Shown here in pieces: positions 1 to 5,920 of a DNA stretch of 13,060 nucleotides. The stretch's first letter is position 1. Every line of letters begins with the position of its first letter. The notes beneath the pieces are model-generated. The model made no database searches. It was not told the DNA's origin and saw nothing but the letters and a program-made list of their open reading frames with translations. A program made the translations under genes and the position numbers. The stretch is from Phascolarctobacterium sp. (GTDB taxonomy: Bacteria > Bacillota > Negativicutes > Acidaminococcales > Acidaminococcaceae). Where the stretch lies: NCBI GenBank assembly GCA_004558595.1, contig SFCN01000055.1, positions 1-13,060 of the forward strand. The letters are read 5' to 3'.

Positions 1-16
1 CATTGCAATTCACTCG

Positions 17-655
17 TTAAAGAGCTTCTTCTGGCTTAGCTTCCTCAACCTTATCCTCACTGAGCACCAACTCGCGATAGATAACTGCGTCGACCGAAAG
101 CATTACGCAAACGCCGGCAAGAACGCACAGAAGCACAACAAGTACACCCAACAAATCGGCCATGGCGCCGAACATGCTGAAGAGAACGTAGGAAACAACG
201 AGCAGAGCGATGCTTACGGCAAACTTCAAGCAGAACGCCTTAAACTTATAGCCCATCATCAGACGGTTGCTCTCGGAGAGGCACAGCGCCCAATTCATCT
301 TCTTGCCCACAAGCAGATAGACAGCGAGCAGCCAACTGAACGAGAGTACAACAGCCGGTATTAACATGAACAGACAGGCTACCGACACGGCGGAGGTGAT
401 GAGCGCCTGCAGAATGAAGTATTCGCCCATGCAATGACGGTACTCGGAATCGAAAATGAACATCGGACTGATCATTTCGCCCTTGCTGAGCTTCACGGGA
501 AGCGTAGCCAAGGCTATCGTAGTGCCCACATTAACGTACGGAATCCATACGGTTACGAGCCAAAGCAACACAGAGAGAACAATCGGCACAAGATTTTTAA
601 CGCCGATGGCGAATGCGTCCTTCAAAGAAGGCACGAACTGAAGTTTTTCTTCCAT
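17..655 (-). CDS. Multi-pass membrane protein, Bacteroidota-like, function unknown
   Basis: This gene encodes 212 residues and I cannot assign it a function. Hydrophobic stretches lie at about residues 17-50, 79-117 and 140-195, which allows roughly five or six membrane helices. The tail is short and charged (EDKVEEAKPEEAL). The reading frame is intact from ATG to TAA. The start has no Shine-Dalgarno sequence: the 25 bases before the ATG are A/T-rich, unlike the other genes here, most of which have GGAGG-type sites. Upstream at 702-732 is a promoter resembling the Bacteroidota consensus. The protein looks to me like small integral membrane proteins of gut Bacteroidota, but that is an impression from memory and not a search result. 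Its neighbour on the right is a terminator and then an orphan riboswitch, so it is probably a single-gene unit. It may be horizontally acquired, or the contig may be joined wrongly here. Confidence 0.7.
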   Translation of the reverse strand: MEEKLQFVPSLKDAFAIGVKNLVPIVLSVLLWLVTVWIPYVNVGTTIALATLPVKLSKGEMISPMFIFDSEYRHCMGEYFILQALITSAVSVACLFMLIPAVVLSFSWLLAVYLLVGKKMNWALCLSESNRLMMGYKFKAFCLKFAVSIALLVVSYVLFSMFGAMADLLGVLVVLLCVLAGVCVMLSVDAVIYRELVLSEDKVEEAKPEEAL

Positions 656-701
656 AGCTATAATTTTTTTAGGTTATTGTTTTTAAGTGGTATAACATTT
701 G

Positions 702-732
702 CAAATATACAGCATTTTTCACATATACCGAA
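702..732 (-). promoter_or_regulatory. Putative Bacteroidota-type promoter for the membrane protein gene
   Basis: On the minus strand a TATATTTG box (702-709) matches the Bacteroidota -7 consensus TAnnTTTG. A TTCG (729-732) lies 19 bases upstream, close to the -33 consensus TTTG. The predicted start of transcription near 695 gives a leader of about 40 bases that is A/T-rich and has no Shine-Dalgarno sequence. No good TTGACA/TATAAT pair is visible at this place. The assignment rests on short motifs only. Confidence 0.5.
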
Positions 733-806
733 TCTTTTTGCAAAGAAATATTAATTATTACGTACTATTTGCTACCCACCGTATATTCTTTTTCGCCCAA
801 GAGCAA

Positions 807-838
807 TAAAAAAACCGCCCCACGGCGGCTTTTTTATT
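807..838. terminator. Bidirectional intrinsic terminator
   Basis: A CCGCC (815-819) / GGCGG (824-828) stem with a four-base loop is flanked by an A run on the left and a T run on the right. Either strand therefore gives a GC hairpin followed by a U tract. On the minus strand it would stop any read-through from the riboswitch before the membrane protein gene. Confidence 0.75.
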
Positions 839-1011
839 TGTTTTGCATGCCACACCCTCGTAACAAGCTAACAACTATGGAGGAGAAGGATAAGGAGTAT
901 AAAATTTTTTAGAACGGCATATTTTTAGATATGCAAAAGCAAGTGTCCGGTTTGCTTATGTTCCAATCAGTTATGGTTAAATCAATATTTCGCCCCACTC
1001 GCTAAGGTGAT
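839..1011 (-). other. Non-coding stretch with two adjacent small hairpins
   Basis: No convincing gene lies between the riboswitch terminator and the terminator at 807-838. On the minus strand two hairpins stand two bases apart: AAGCAA/TTGCTT (937-942 with 952-957, nine-base loop) and GCATAT/ATATGC (917-922 with 929-934, six-base loop). A 29-codon frame opening with GTG at 998 and stopping at 909 has no ribosome binding site. The stretch could be the body of a small RNA made when the riboswitch reads through, or the scar of a lost target gene. Confidence 0.3.
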
Positions 1012-1228
1012 AAAAAACCGCTCCTGCAAAGAGAAGCGGTTCAATGCGCGCATCTAAGGTAACTGCCACTCTCACATAAACAGCACCCTATTTGTTAACA
1101 TCTCTCCTGTCGCTCGCAGGTCAAGCGTATGCTTGTATGAACCACTTTGCTGACTCCAGGCAAGCCTGTTACAGCGGCGGGACCGTATGGAATTACACCA
1201 ATTAGAGCTTCATACGAAATATTGATTT
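979..1228. repeat. 14-base perfect inverted repeat flanking the riboswitch
   Basis: AAATCAATATTTCG at 979-992 recurs exactly as its reverse complement at 1215-1228. The right copy is at the 5' end of the riboswitch RNA and the left copy lies just past its terminator. In a read-through transcript the two could close a long-range stem around the whole aptamer and terminator. They could also be the ends of a small rearranged or mobile segment. The match does not extend past 14 bases. Confidence 0.7.
1012..1041 (-). terminator. Riboswitch expression-platform terminator
   Basis: AACCGCT/AGCGGTT (1016-1022 with 1035-1041) forms a seven-pair stem with a 12-base loop, followed on the minus strand by a run of six U. 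It directly follows the cobalamin aptamer and is its likely regulated output. Confidence 0.8.
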
Positions 1229-1231
1229 GAT
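1012..1231 (-). promoter_or_regulatory. Cobalamin riboswitch (B12-sensing RNA), apparently orphan
   Basis: The minus-strand RNA carries the conserved core of cobalamin riboswitches: GGTGTAATTCC, then CGGTCCCGCCGCTGTAA, then a B12-box-like GCCTGGAGTCAGC (compare GCCAGGAGACC). The core is closed by a perfect pairing of GTATGAA (1209-1215) with TTCATAC (1135-1141). Further hairpins follow: CAAGC/GCTTG, and CCTG/CAGG. The expression platform ends in an intrinsic terminator at 1012-1041, so ligand binding would be expected to stop transcription. The RNA starts about seven bases downstream of a consensus promoter. No gene follows in the expected place: the next stretch is non-coding, then comes a second terminator, and the first minus-strand gene starts 356 bases further on with its own promoter. 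The family assignment comes from motif recognition and pairing, not from a covariance model. Confidence 0.82.
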
Positions 1232-1237
1232 GCTCTA

Positions 1238-1266
1238 ATTATACTCATTCTCAATAAGAATGTCAA
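1238..1266 (-). promoter_or_regulatory. Consensus sigma-70 promoter of the riboswitch RNA
   Basis: On the minus strand a perfect TTGACA (1261-1266) and a perfect TATAAT (1238-1243) are separated by 17 bases. Transcription should start near 1231, just before the aptamer. The spacer holds ATTCT/AGAAT around TATTG, a small dyad that could be an operator. Both hexamers are exact, which suggests strong transcription with control left to the riboswitch. Confidence 0.8.
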
Positions 1267-1323
1267 GACTTTTAAGAGAAAATTTTCTAATAAATTTTTG
1301 CAGTATTACTTCTCAATAAGCAA

Positions 1324-1359
1324 AAGAAAAAGCGCTCAGCATTCGGTGCTAAGCGCTTT
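1324..1359 (-). terminator. Terminator of the twin-peptide transcript
   Basis: A 13-pair stem (1329-1341 with 1347-1359) with one G-U pair and a five-base loop is followed on the minus strand by TTTTTCTTTT. It lies about 30 bases after the stop codon of the second 18-codon gene, so both peptide genes sit between a promoter and a terminator of their own. Confidence 0.8.
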
Positions 1360-1389
1360 CATAGGTCACTATGCATTTTATTTTACCTC

Positions 1390-1446
1390 TTAGTGGATGT
1401 ACAAAACCTGAAATTCGTAGAATACCTTTAACATTTTCTCTAACAT
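1390..1446 (-). CDS. 18-residue peptide, downstream copy of a tandem pair
   Basis: ATG to TAA encodes MLEKMLKVFYEFQVLYIH. A perfect AGGAGG (1455-1460) lies eight bases before the ATG. The peptide is identical to that of the upstream copy, although the DNA differs at four positions, all synonymous (CTG to TTA, GTA to GTT, CTG to TTG). The bases between ribosome site and start codon have diverged more. This pattern argues that the peptide is really made and kept under selection. Charged residues are limited to E3, K4, K7, E11 and H18; residues 8-17 are mostly aromatic or aliphatic, so it may bind membranes or a partner protein. There is no signal peptide. I do not recognise the family. A toxin, a signalling peptide or a regulator of a protein complex are all open. 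Confidence 0.75.
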   Translation of the reverse strand: MLEKMLKVFYEFQVLYIH

Positions 1447-1471
1447 TGTGCTTACCTCCTCATATTAATTA

Positions 1472-1528
1472 TTAGTGGATGTACAGTACCTGAAATTCGT
1501 AGAATACCTTCAGCATTTTCTCTAACAT
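1472..1528 (-). CDS. 18-residue peptide, upstream copy of a tandem pair
   Basis: This is the first gene of the small transcript. It encodes the same peptide, MLEKMLKVFYEFQVLYIH, from ATG to TAA. AGGAGG (1537-1542) stands eight bases before the ATG, the same spacing as in the second copy. A promoter 56 bases upstream (1584-1612) gives a leader of roughly 50 bases. The next copy begins 25 bases after this stop codon. Two translated copies of one tiny ORF could raise peptide dose, as seen in tandem small-toxin and small-peptide loci of other bacteria; whether that applies here is unknown. No antisense RNA promoter of good quality was seen over the pair, so a type I toxin-antitoxin layout is not supported by what I can see. 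Confidence 0.75.
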   Translation of the reverse strand: MLEKMLKVFYEFQVLYIH

Positions 1529-1583
1529 AAAGCGTGCCTCCTTTGACTACTTGATTTTTAGCGAATCTCTTTAGGATGATTAT

Positions 1584-1620
1584 AGTATAACATGTTGGAA
1601 CAATTTTGTCCAGTATGGAC
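1584..1620 (-). promoter_or_regulatory. Promoter of the twin-peptide transcript with overlapping dyad
   Basis: On the minus strand TGGACA (1607-1612) and TATACT (1584-1589) are 17 bases apart. The -35 box is one half of an inverted repeat, GTCCA-GTA-TGGAC (1608-1620), which could be the site of a repressor or activator. A related GGACAAA word occurs again just upstream near 1626-1632, so the site may be a pair of direct repeats. Confidence 0.6.
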
Positions 1621-1652
1621 TTAATTTGTCCCAATGCTTTTGTAAACTAGCG

Positions 1653-1676
1653 CAAACCGCTTATCCATGCGGTTTG
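1653..1676. repeat. Inverted repeat CAAACCGC / GCGGTTTG
   Basis: A perfect eight-base inverted repeat with an eight-base spacer lies upstream of the twin-peptide promoter and downstream of the AbrB-gene terminator. There is no good T tract after it on either strand, so it is more likely a protein-binding site or a relict than a terminator. Confidence 0.4.
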
Positions 1677-1700
1677 TAGGCTCTTTAGGTTCAAGAGAAA

Positions 1701-1732
1701 ATAAAGTCGCAGAAAAATTTTTTCTGCGACTT
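1701..1732 (-). terminator. Terminator of the lon-engB-AbrB operon
   Basis: An almost perfect hairpin with a stem of about 13 to 14 pairs (AAGTCGCAGAAAA with its complement, 1704-1732) and a minimal loop follows the AbrB-gene stop codon by 24 bases. On the minus strand it runs into TTTATTTTCT. It should end the upstream operon. Confidence 0.85.
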
Positions 1733-1756
1733 CGTATATATTTTATTGAGTTTTGC

Positions 1757-2809
1757 TTATTGTCCCGAGCTTTGGGAGCCTTTTTTGGGAAACATCCACT
1801 TCAGCAAAGGCGGTATACCAAGATTAATAGCCAAAATCCTTACTAGCTGGTAGGTTAAAATGACCGAAACATTTTCACGCATGCTCATACCGGCTAAGGA
1901 CATCTCAGCGATACCACCAGGAGCCATAGCCAAAAAGGCTGTTATGAGGCTAAAGCCATAGCGTGCGCTCAGCACGTTAGCCATAGCAATACTGATGACG
2001 ATTAAAACTGCCGTTCCTACCAAAATAAAAGGCACCATCTTTTTGGTTGCCATGATGCGGCGAGCATCCAACTGCATACCCATGAACAGGCCTATGCTTA
2101 CCTGTGCCGGCGCCATAAGATAAATGGGTACTGGCTGCACTCCATTGGCATAAACGGAAAAAGCTGCCGTAGCTAAAATCGGTCCTAAAAGCTTGGGAGT
2201 GGGCAGATGGATTTTGACAGCGATAAAGCTACCCAAAACTGCCAGCGGAATGAAAACCAACCAATGTATGCCCTCGCGTCCCTGCATAGCCATTGCCCCA
2301 TCCACTACCTTGGCGTCTAAAAGCCAAATCACCAAGAAGGGCACCGTAATAACCACGCTTAACAGGCGAATGATTTGCATCACCATAACCACATTGGGAT
2401 TGACCTCTTCATCCTCTTCAGCCAAGAGCATGGTCAAGGTCATACCGCCGGGCAGCATGCCCATAATGCAGCTTTTGAGGCCTTCATGGGATAGCTTGGC
2501 TGTAACAAAGGCCAGAATTAGGCTGGCGCCTAAAATCACCACGGTGGCCTCGGTTACACCTCGCAGCTCCTGCAAAAAATTATGCCAGGTGTCCGCCGTA
2601 AAGGTGGAGCCAATGCCGTAACCTGCTATCATTAGTGCGTACTCCCGCAATTGCTTGGGCCAGCTCACCTGAGCCCTTTGGGCCAGTGTCTTGCAGACAA
2701 TAGCAGTCAATAAGCCACCCAGCAAAAAGGGGATGGGCAGATGCAGGCGCAGCAGCATATGGCCTAAGCTAAGGGCCACTATAAACAGTAAGATTCGATT
2801 TAGCAGCAT
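1757..2809 (-). CDS. AbrB-family integral membrane protein (COG3180 type)
   Basis: The 350-residue protein is strongly hydrophobic with about ten membrane segments. It shows the internal duplication of the AbrB membrane family (not the DNA-binding AbrB): the halves carry the related motifs GMLPGGMTLTMLL (about residues 117-129) and AMAPGGIAEMSLAG (about 293-306), each followed by a helix with an arginine (QIIRLL, QLVRIL). Proteins of this family are poorly characterised; the E. coli AbrB was linked to control of aidB, and some members are annotated as ammonia monooxygenase or transporter by homology only. Length is normal for the family. GAGGGGG lies ten bases before the ATG. The gene starts 35 bases after engB and is the last gene before the operon terminator, so it probably shares the lon-engB transcript. 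Transport of a small organic substrate is a guess. Confidence 0.85.
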   Translation of the reverse strand: MLLNRILLFIVALSLGHMLLRLHLPIPFLLGGLLTAIVCKTLAQRAQVSWPKQLREYALMIAGYGIGSTFTADTWHNFLQELRGVTEATVVILGASLILAFVTAKLSHEGLKSCIMGMLPGGMTLTMLLAEEDEEVNPNVVMVMQIIRLLSVVITVPFLVIWLLDAKVVDGAMAMQGREGIHWLVFIPLAVLGSFIAVKIHLPTPKLLGPILATAAFSVYANGVQPVPIYLMAPAQVSIGLFMGMQLDARRIMATKKMVPFILVGTAVLIVISIAMANVLSARYGFSLITAFLAMAPGGIAEMSLAGMSMRENVSVILTYQLVRILAINLGIPPLLKWMFPKKGSQSSGQ

Positions 2810-2844
2810 AAAACCTGCCCCCTCATATCATTCATCTACTACCT

Positions 2845-3504
2845 TTAGGCTTCCTGCTCTTCCTCCACGCCATTATCCACTAAAGCAGCCATAATGCGAT
2901 TAATCAGCTCACTGCGATTGGTGTGCTGGCTAGAGGTATAGGTAATAATATCGTCCTCACTAAGTCCCATTTCACGCTTAAAGAGGGCCTTTTGACTCAT
3001 GGCAGCATTTTTAGAAAGCTTATCGCTTTTGGTCAGCACCACCTGCACCCGCAGGCCGCAATCCTTAAGCCATCGATAGCATTCCAAATCGCTTTCCATG
3101 GGCTTGTGCCGAATATCGATGAGCTGGCACACCAGCCCCAGATTTTCGCTACCGGACAAATACTTGCTGATAAAGCCGGACCATTGCTCCTTATTATTGT
3201 GATTAGTACGGGCAAAGCCGTACCCCGGCAGGTCCACCAAATAAAACTTAGCCCGCTCGTCCAAGCCCTCATCGGTACGCTTGGCCTCCAGCTCATAGAA
3301 ATTGATAGTTTGGGTCTTACCAGGAGTGGCGCTGACCCTAGCCAAGCCGTTACGACGGCACAAAGAATTGATTAGAGAAGATTTGCCCACATTACTGCGA
3401 CCAATAAAGGCTGCTTCAATCATGCGAATGGTCGGATATTGGTCAGCCCTTACTGCGGAAGCAATGTATTTAGAACGAATAATATCCCAATTTTCTTTAC
3501 TCAT
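2845..3504 (-). CDS. engB: Ribosome biogenesis GTPase EngB (YsxC/YihA)
   Basis: EngB is a small essential GTPase that acts in assembly of the 50S ribosomal subunit in the cytoplasm. All G motifs are present in the 219 residues: G1 GRSNVGKSS (35-43), the G2 loop in ATPGKTQ with T65, G3 DLPG (91-94), G4 TKSD (158-161) and G5 near TSS (190-192). Length is slightly above the usual 195-210, owing to a glutamate-rich C-terminal tail. The ATG lies inside the 3' end of lon, an eight-base overlap, with GGAGG six bases upstream inside lon, so translation is probably coupled to lon. The lon-engB pairing is common in Bacillota. Confidence 0.96.
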   Translation of the reverse strand: MSKENWDIIRSKYIASAVRADQYPTIRMIEAAFIGRSNVGKSSLINSLCRRNGLARVSATPGKTQTINFYELEAKRTDEGLDERAKFYLVDLPGYGFARTNHNNKEQWSGFISKYLSGSENLGLVCQLIDIRHKPMESDLECYRWLKDCGLRVQVVLTKSDKLSKNAAMSQKALFKREMGLSEDDIITYTSSQHTNRSELINRIMAALVDNGVEEEQEA

Positions 3505-5845
3505 GAGCTTCCTCCAAGGCTATTTCTAGCACATCATCCAAATGCTCCACGGGTATAAATTGCATTTCCTTGCGCACATTGTCGGGCAGCTCGTCCAAAT
3601 CCTGCAGATTGCGTTTGGGAAGCAGCACCGTCTTCACTCCATAACGATAGGCAGCCAGCATCTTTTCCTTGATGCCGCCCACAGGCCACACCTTGCCGGA
3701 AAGAGTGATCTCACCGGTCATGGCCAGCTTGCCCTTAACCCGCTTGCCGGTCAGGGCGGACACCATGGCCGTCACCATGGTTACTCCGGCAGAGGGGCCG
3801 TCCTTAGGCACTGCGCCCTCGGGCAGGTGAATATGTAAATCGATGGTTTCACTAAAGTTTTCTTCCAACCCCAGTGTTTTGGCACGGCTGCGAATATAGG
3901 TATAGCCTGCCTGAGCAGATTCCTTCATCACATCGCCTAACTGGCCGGTCAGGGTCAAATTGCCCTTGCCCTTGAAGGCCAGCACCTCTACCTTGAGCAG
4001 CTCGCCGCCTACGCTGGTCCAGGCCAAGCCATTACAGGTGCCCACGGAGGGCTCTAGGCTAATATCATCATCCATAAAGAGCACCTTGCCCAGATACTTC
4101 TCCAGATTCTTTTCCGTTACCTGCGCACCCTTCTTTTTGCCCTGCACAATGGTATAGGCAATTTTACGGCACACACCGGCCAGCTTGCGCTCCAAATTAC
4201 GCACACCGGCCTCGCGGGTATAATCATGGATTACCCTGCGAATAGCCTTCTCGCTCAAGGATACCTTGTAGTTCTCAAGACCATTAAGCTTGATTTCCTT
4301 GGGCAACAAATGGAGCTGAGCTATTTTAACCTTTTCCTCATCGGTGTAGCTGCTCAGCTGAATGATTTCCATACGGTCCCTAAGAGCCGGAGGAATGGTC
4401 TCAATTGTGTTAGCAGTTACAATCCAAAAAACATTGGACAAGTCGAAGGGGAACTCGATAAAGTGGTCGCTGAAGGAATGGTTCTGCTCCGGGTCCAGCA
4501 CCTCTAAGAGGGCGGAGGCCGGATCGCCGCGGAAATCAGCAGCCATTTTATCCACCTCATCCAAGAGGAAAACAGGGTTCATGCAGCCTGCAACCTGCAT
4601 ACCGTGGATAATGCGACCGGGCATGGAACCGATATAGGTACGGCGATGGCCGCGTATTTCGGCTTCATCGCGGATACCGCCCAGGGATACGCGAGTAAAG
4701 CTGCGACCGATGGCCTTAGCGATACTAAAGGCCAGGCTTGTCTTACCTACGCCAGGAGGCCCTACCAAGCATAGGATGGGACCGCGGGTGCTCTTGGAAA
4801 GAGCACGCACTGCCAAATACTCCAAAATGCGCTCTTTAACCTTCTTTAGGCCGTAGTGATCCTGGTCCAAGGTTTTCTGCGCCAGCTTTAAGTCAAAATT
4901 ATCCTCGGTAAATTTACCCCAGGGCAAGGAAAGCAGCGCGTCGATGTAGCTGCGAATCACTGCGCCCTCGGGCGTCATAGGCGGCATTTTCACAAGGCGA
5001 TTGAATTCCTTGTTCAGCTTCGCCTCCACGTCCTCTGGCAGCTTCAGCTCGGCGATTTGGCGCTTGTACTCAGCGATTTCGCTTTGTACATCCTCCGCCT
5101 CGCCCAGCTCCTTGCTGATGGCCTTGATTTGCTCTCGCAAATAATATTCCTTTTGGTTTTGCTCTACCTGCTCGTGAACCTGTTGGGAAATACTCTTGGC
5201 CACGCTGGCAATCTCCTGCTCACGAGTGAGCAGCTCGTATAAATAACGGAGACGCTCATTAACGACTGCTGTCTCCAGGGTCTTTTCCTTTTCCTCCAGC
5301 GAAATCGGCAGATAGCCGCACATCATATCGGCTACCTTGCCCGTATTAGGCTGTGCCTTAAAGGCTTGAATAACCTCGGCATTGATTTTTTTCGTTAACA
5401 ATACCCATTGCTCAAAGGCTTCCAAAAGCAGGCGGCGTAAAGCCTCCTCCTCGGTGCCATCCCCGGCCACGCTGGGCACGATAACACCTTGACCTACGAA
5501 AAAATTGCTATCATTTTGGTGTACCTCGGTGACTTCGCTAAGCTGTACTCTAGCCAAGCCCTCCACCAAAATACGCATAGCGCCGCTGGGAAGCTGTAGC
5601 TGCTGCTTTACCTCAGCCAAAACGCCCCAACCGAATAAATCCGCCGTAGTCACATCATTGATATTAACATCCTTTTGAGCGGTCAAAATAATCTTTTTCT
5701 CGCCCTCCATCACTGCCCTAACGGCAGCCATGGATTTTTCCCGGCCCACATCCACATTCACCAGCATCCCCGGTAAAACCAGCAGACCACGCAGCGGCAA
5801 TAAGGGTTTCGTTATCATTTCAGTATCAATCATTGCTTCACCCAT
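3497..5845 (-). CDS. lon: ATP-dependent protease Lon
   Basis: Lon is a homo-hexameric cytoplasmic AAA+ serine protease that degrades damaged proteins and selected regulators. The 782 residues have the full bacterial order: Lon N-terminal substrate-binding domain (about 12-205), a coiled-coil linker (about 208-275), the AAA+ module with Walker A GPPGVGKT (362-369) and Walker B FLLDEVDK (426-433), and a C-terminal protease domain with nucleophile S685 in KDGPSAG and the catalytic lysine K728 in the GGIKEK segment. The first ATG is preferred because AAGGAGGG stands five bases upstream; a second ATG four codons on has no such site. A terminator lies between clpX and lon, so lon is expressed by read-through or from a promoter inside clpX that I could not identify. 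No HrcA (CIRCE) or CtsR operator is seen upstream. Confidence 0.98.
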   Translation of the reverse strand: MGEAMIDTEMITKPLLPLRGLLVLPGMLVNVDVGREKSMAAVRAVMEGEKKIILTAQKDVNINDVTTADLFGWGVLAEVKQQLQLPSGAMRILVEGLARVQLSEVTEVHQNDSNFFVGQGVIVPSVAGDGTEEEALRRLLLEAFEQWVLLTKKINAEVIQAFKAQPNTGKVADMMCGYLPISLEEKEKTLETAVVNERLRYLYELLTREQEIASVAKSISQQVHEQVEQNQKEYYLREQIKAISKELGEAEDVQSEIAEYKRQIAELKLPEDVEAKLNKEFNRLVKMPPMTPEGAVIRSYIDALLSLPWGKFTEDNFDLKLAQKTLDQDHYGLKKVKERILEYLAVRALSKSTRGPILCLVGPPGVGKTSLAFSIAKAIGRSFTRVSLGGIRDEAEIRGHRRTYIGSMPGRIIHGMQVAGCMNPVFLLDEVDKMAADFRGDPASALLEVLDPEQNHSFSDHFIEFPFDLSNVFWIVTANTIETIPPALRDRMEIIQLSSYTDEEKVKIAQLHLLPKEIKLNGLENYKVSLSEKAIRRVIHDYTREAGVRNLERKLAGVCRKIAYTIVQGKKKGAQVTEKNLEKYLGKVLFMDDDISLEPSVGTCNGLAWTSVGGELLKVEVLAFKGKGNLTLTGQLGDVMKESAQAGYTYIRSRAKTLGLEENFSETIDLHIHLPEGAVPKDGPSAGVTMVTAMVSALTGKRVKGKLAMTGEITLSGKVWPVGGIKEKMLAAYRYGVKTVLLPKRNLQDLDELPDNVRKEMQFIPVEHLDDVLEIALEEAHE

Positions 5846-5872
5846 CTAAACCCTCCTTTCAACAAAAAAACA

Positions 5873-5909
5873 TAAGAAAAGGGGAAGGAATTTAGCTTCA
5901 TCCTTCCCC
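5873..5909 (-). terminator. Terminator between clpX and lon
   Basis: A perfect nine-pair stem, GGGGAAGGA/TCCTTCCCC (5881-5889 with 5901-5909), with an 11-base loop is followed on the minus strand by TTTTCTTATGTTTTTTT. It starts 11 bases after the clpX stop codon and ends just before the lon ribosome binding site. It should reduce or stop read-through from clpX to lon. Confidence 0.8.
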
Positions 5910-5920
5910 TAAGTTTACAA

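Noticed and set aside
434..754. 106-codon plus-strand frame at the left end
   Set aside because: It overlaps the membrane protein gene antisense, lacks a ribosome site and shows no protein-like motif.
909..998. 29-codon minus-strand frame after the riboswitch (GTG start)
   Set aside because: No ribosome site and no homologue that I know. It is the only candidate for a riboswitch target peptide, but the hairpins in the same stretch fit a non-coding role as well.
1390..1528. Twin peptide genes as a two-unit CRISPR or generic tandem repeat
   Set aside because: The repeat unit of 82 bases is made of a ribosome site and an ORF, and its differences follow codon positions, so a coding duplication explains it better.
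1390..1528. Type I toxin-antitoxin locus in the style of Ibs/Sib
   Set aside because: The size and tandem layout are similar, but no good plus-strand promoter for an antisense RNA was found over the pair, and the peptide lacks the uniform hydrophobic core of those toxins.
1452..1634. 60-codon minus-strand frame overlapping the upstream peptide gene
   Set aside because: It opens with TTG, has no ribosome site, runs through the promoter and leader of the twin-peptide transcript, and uses another frame than the conserved 18-codon gene.
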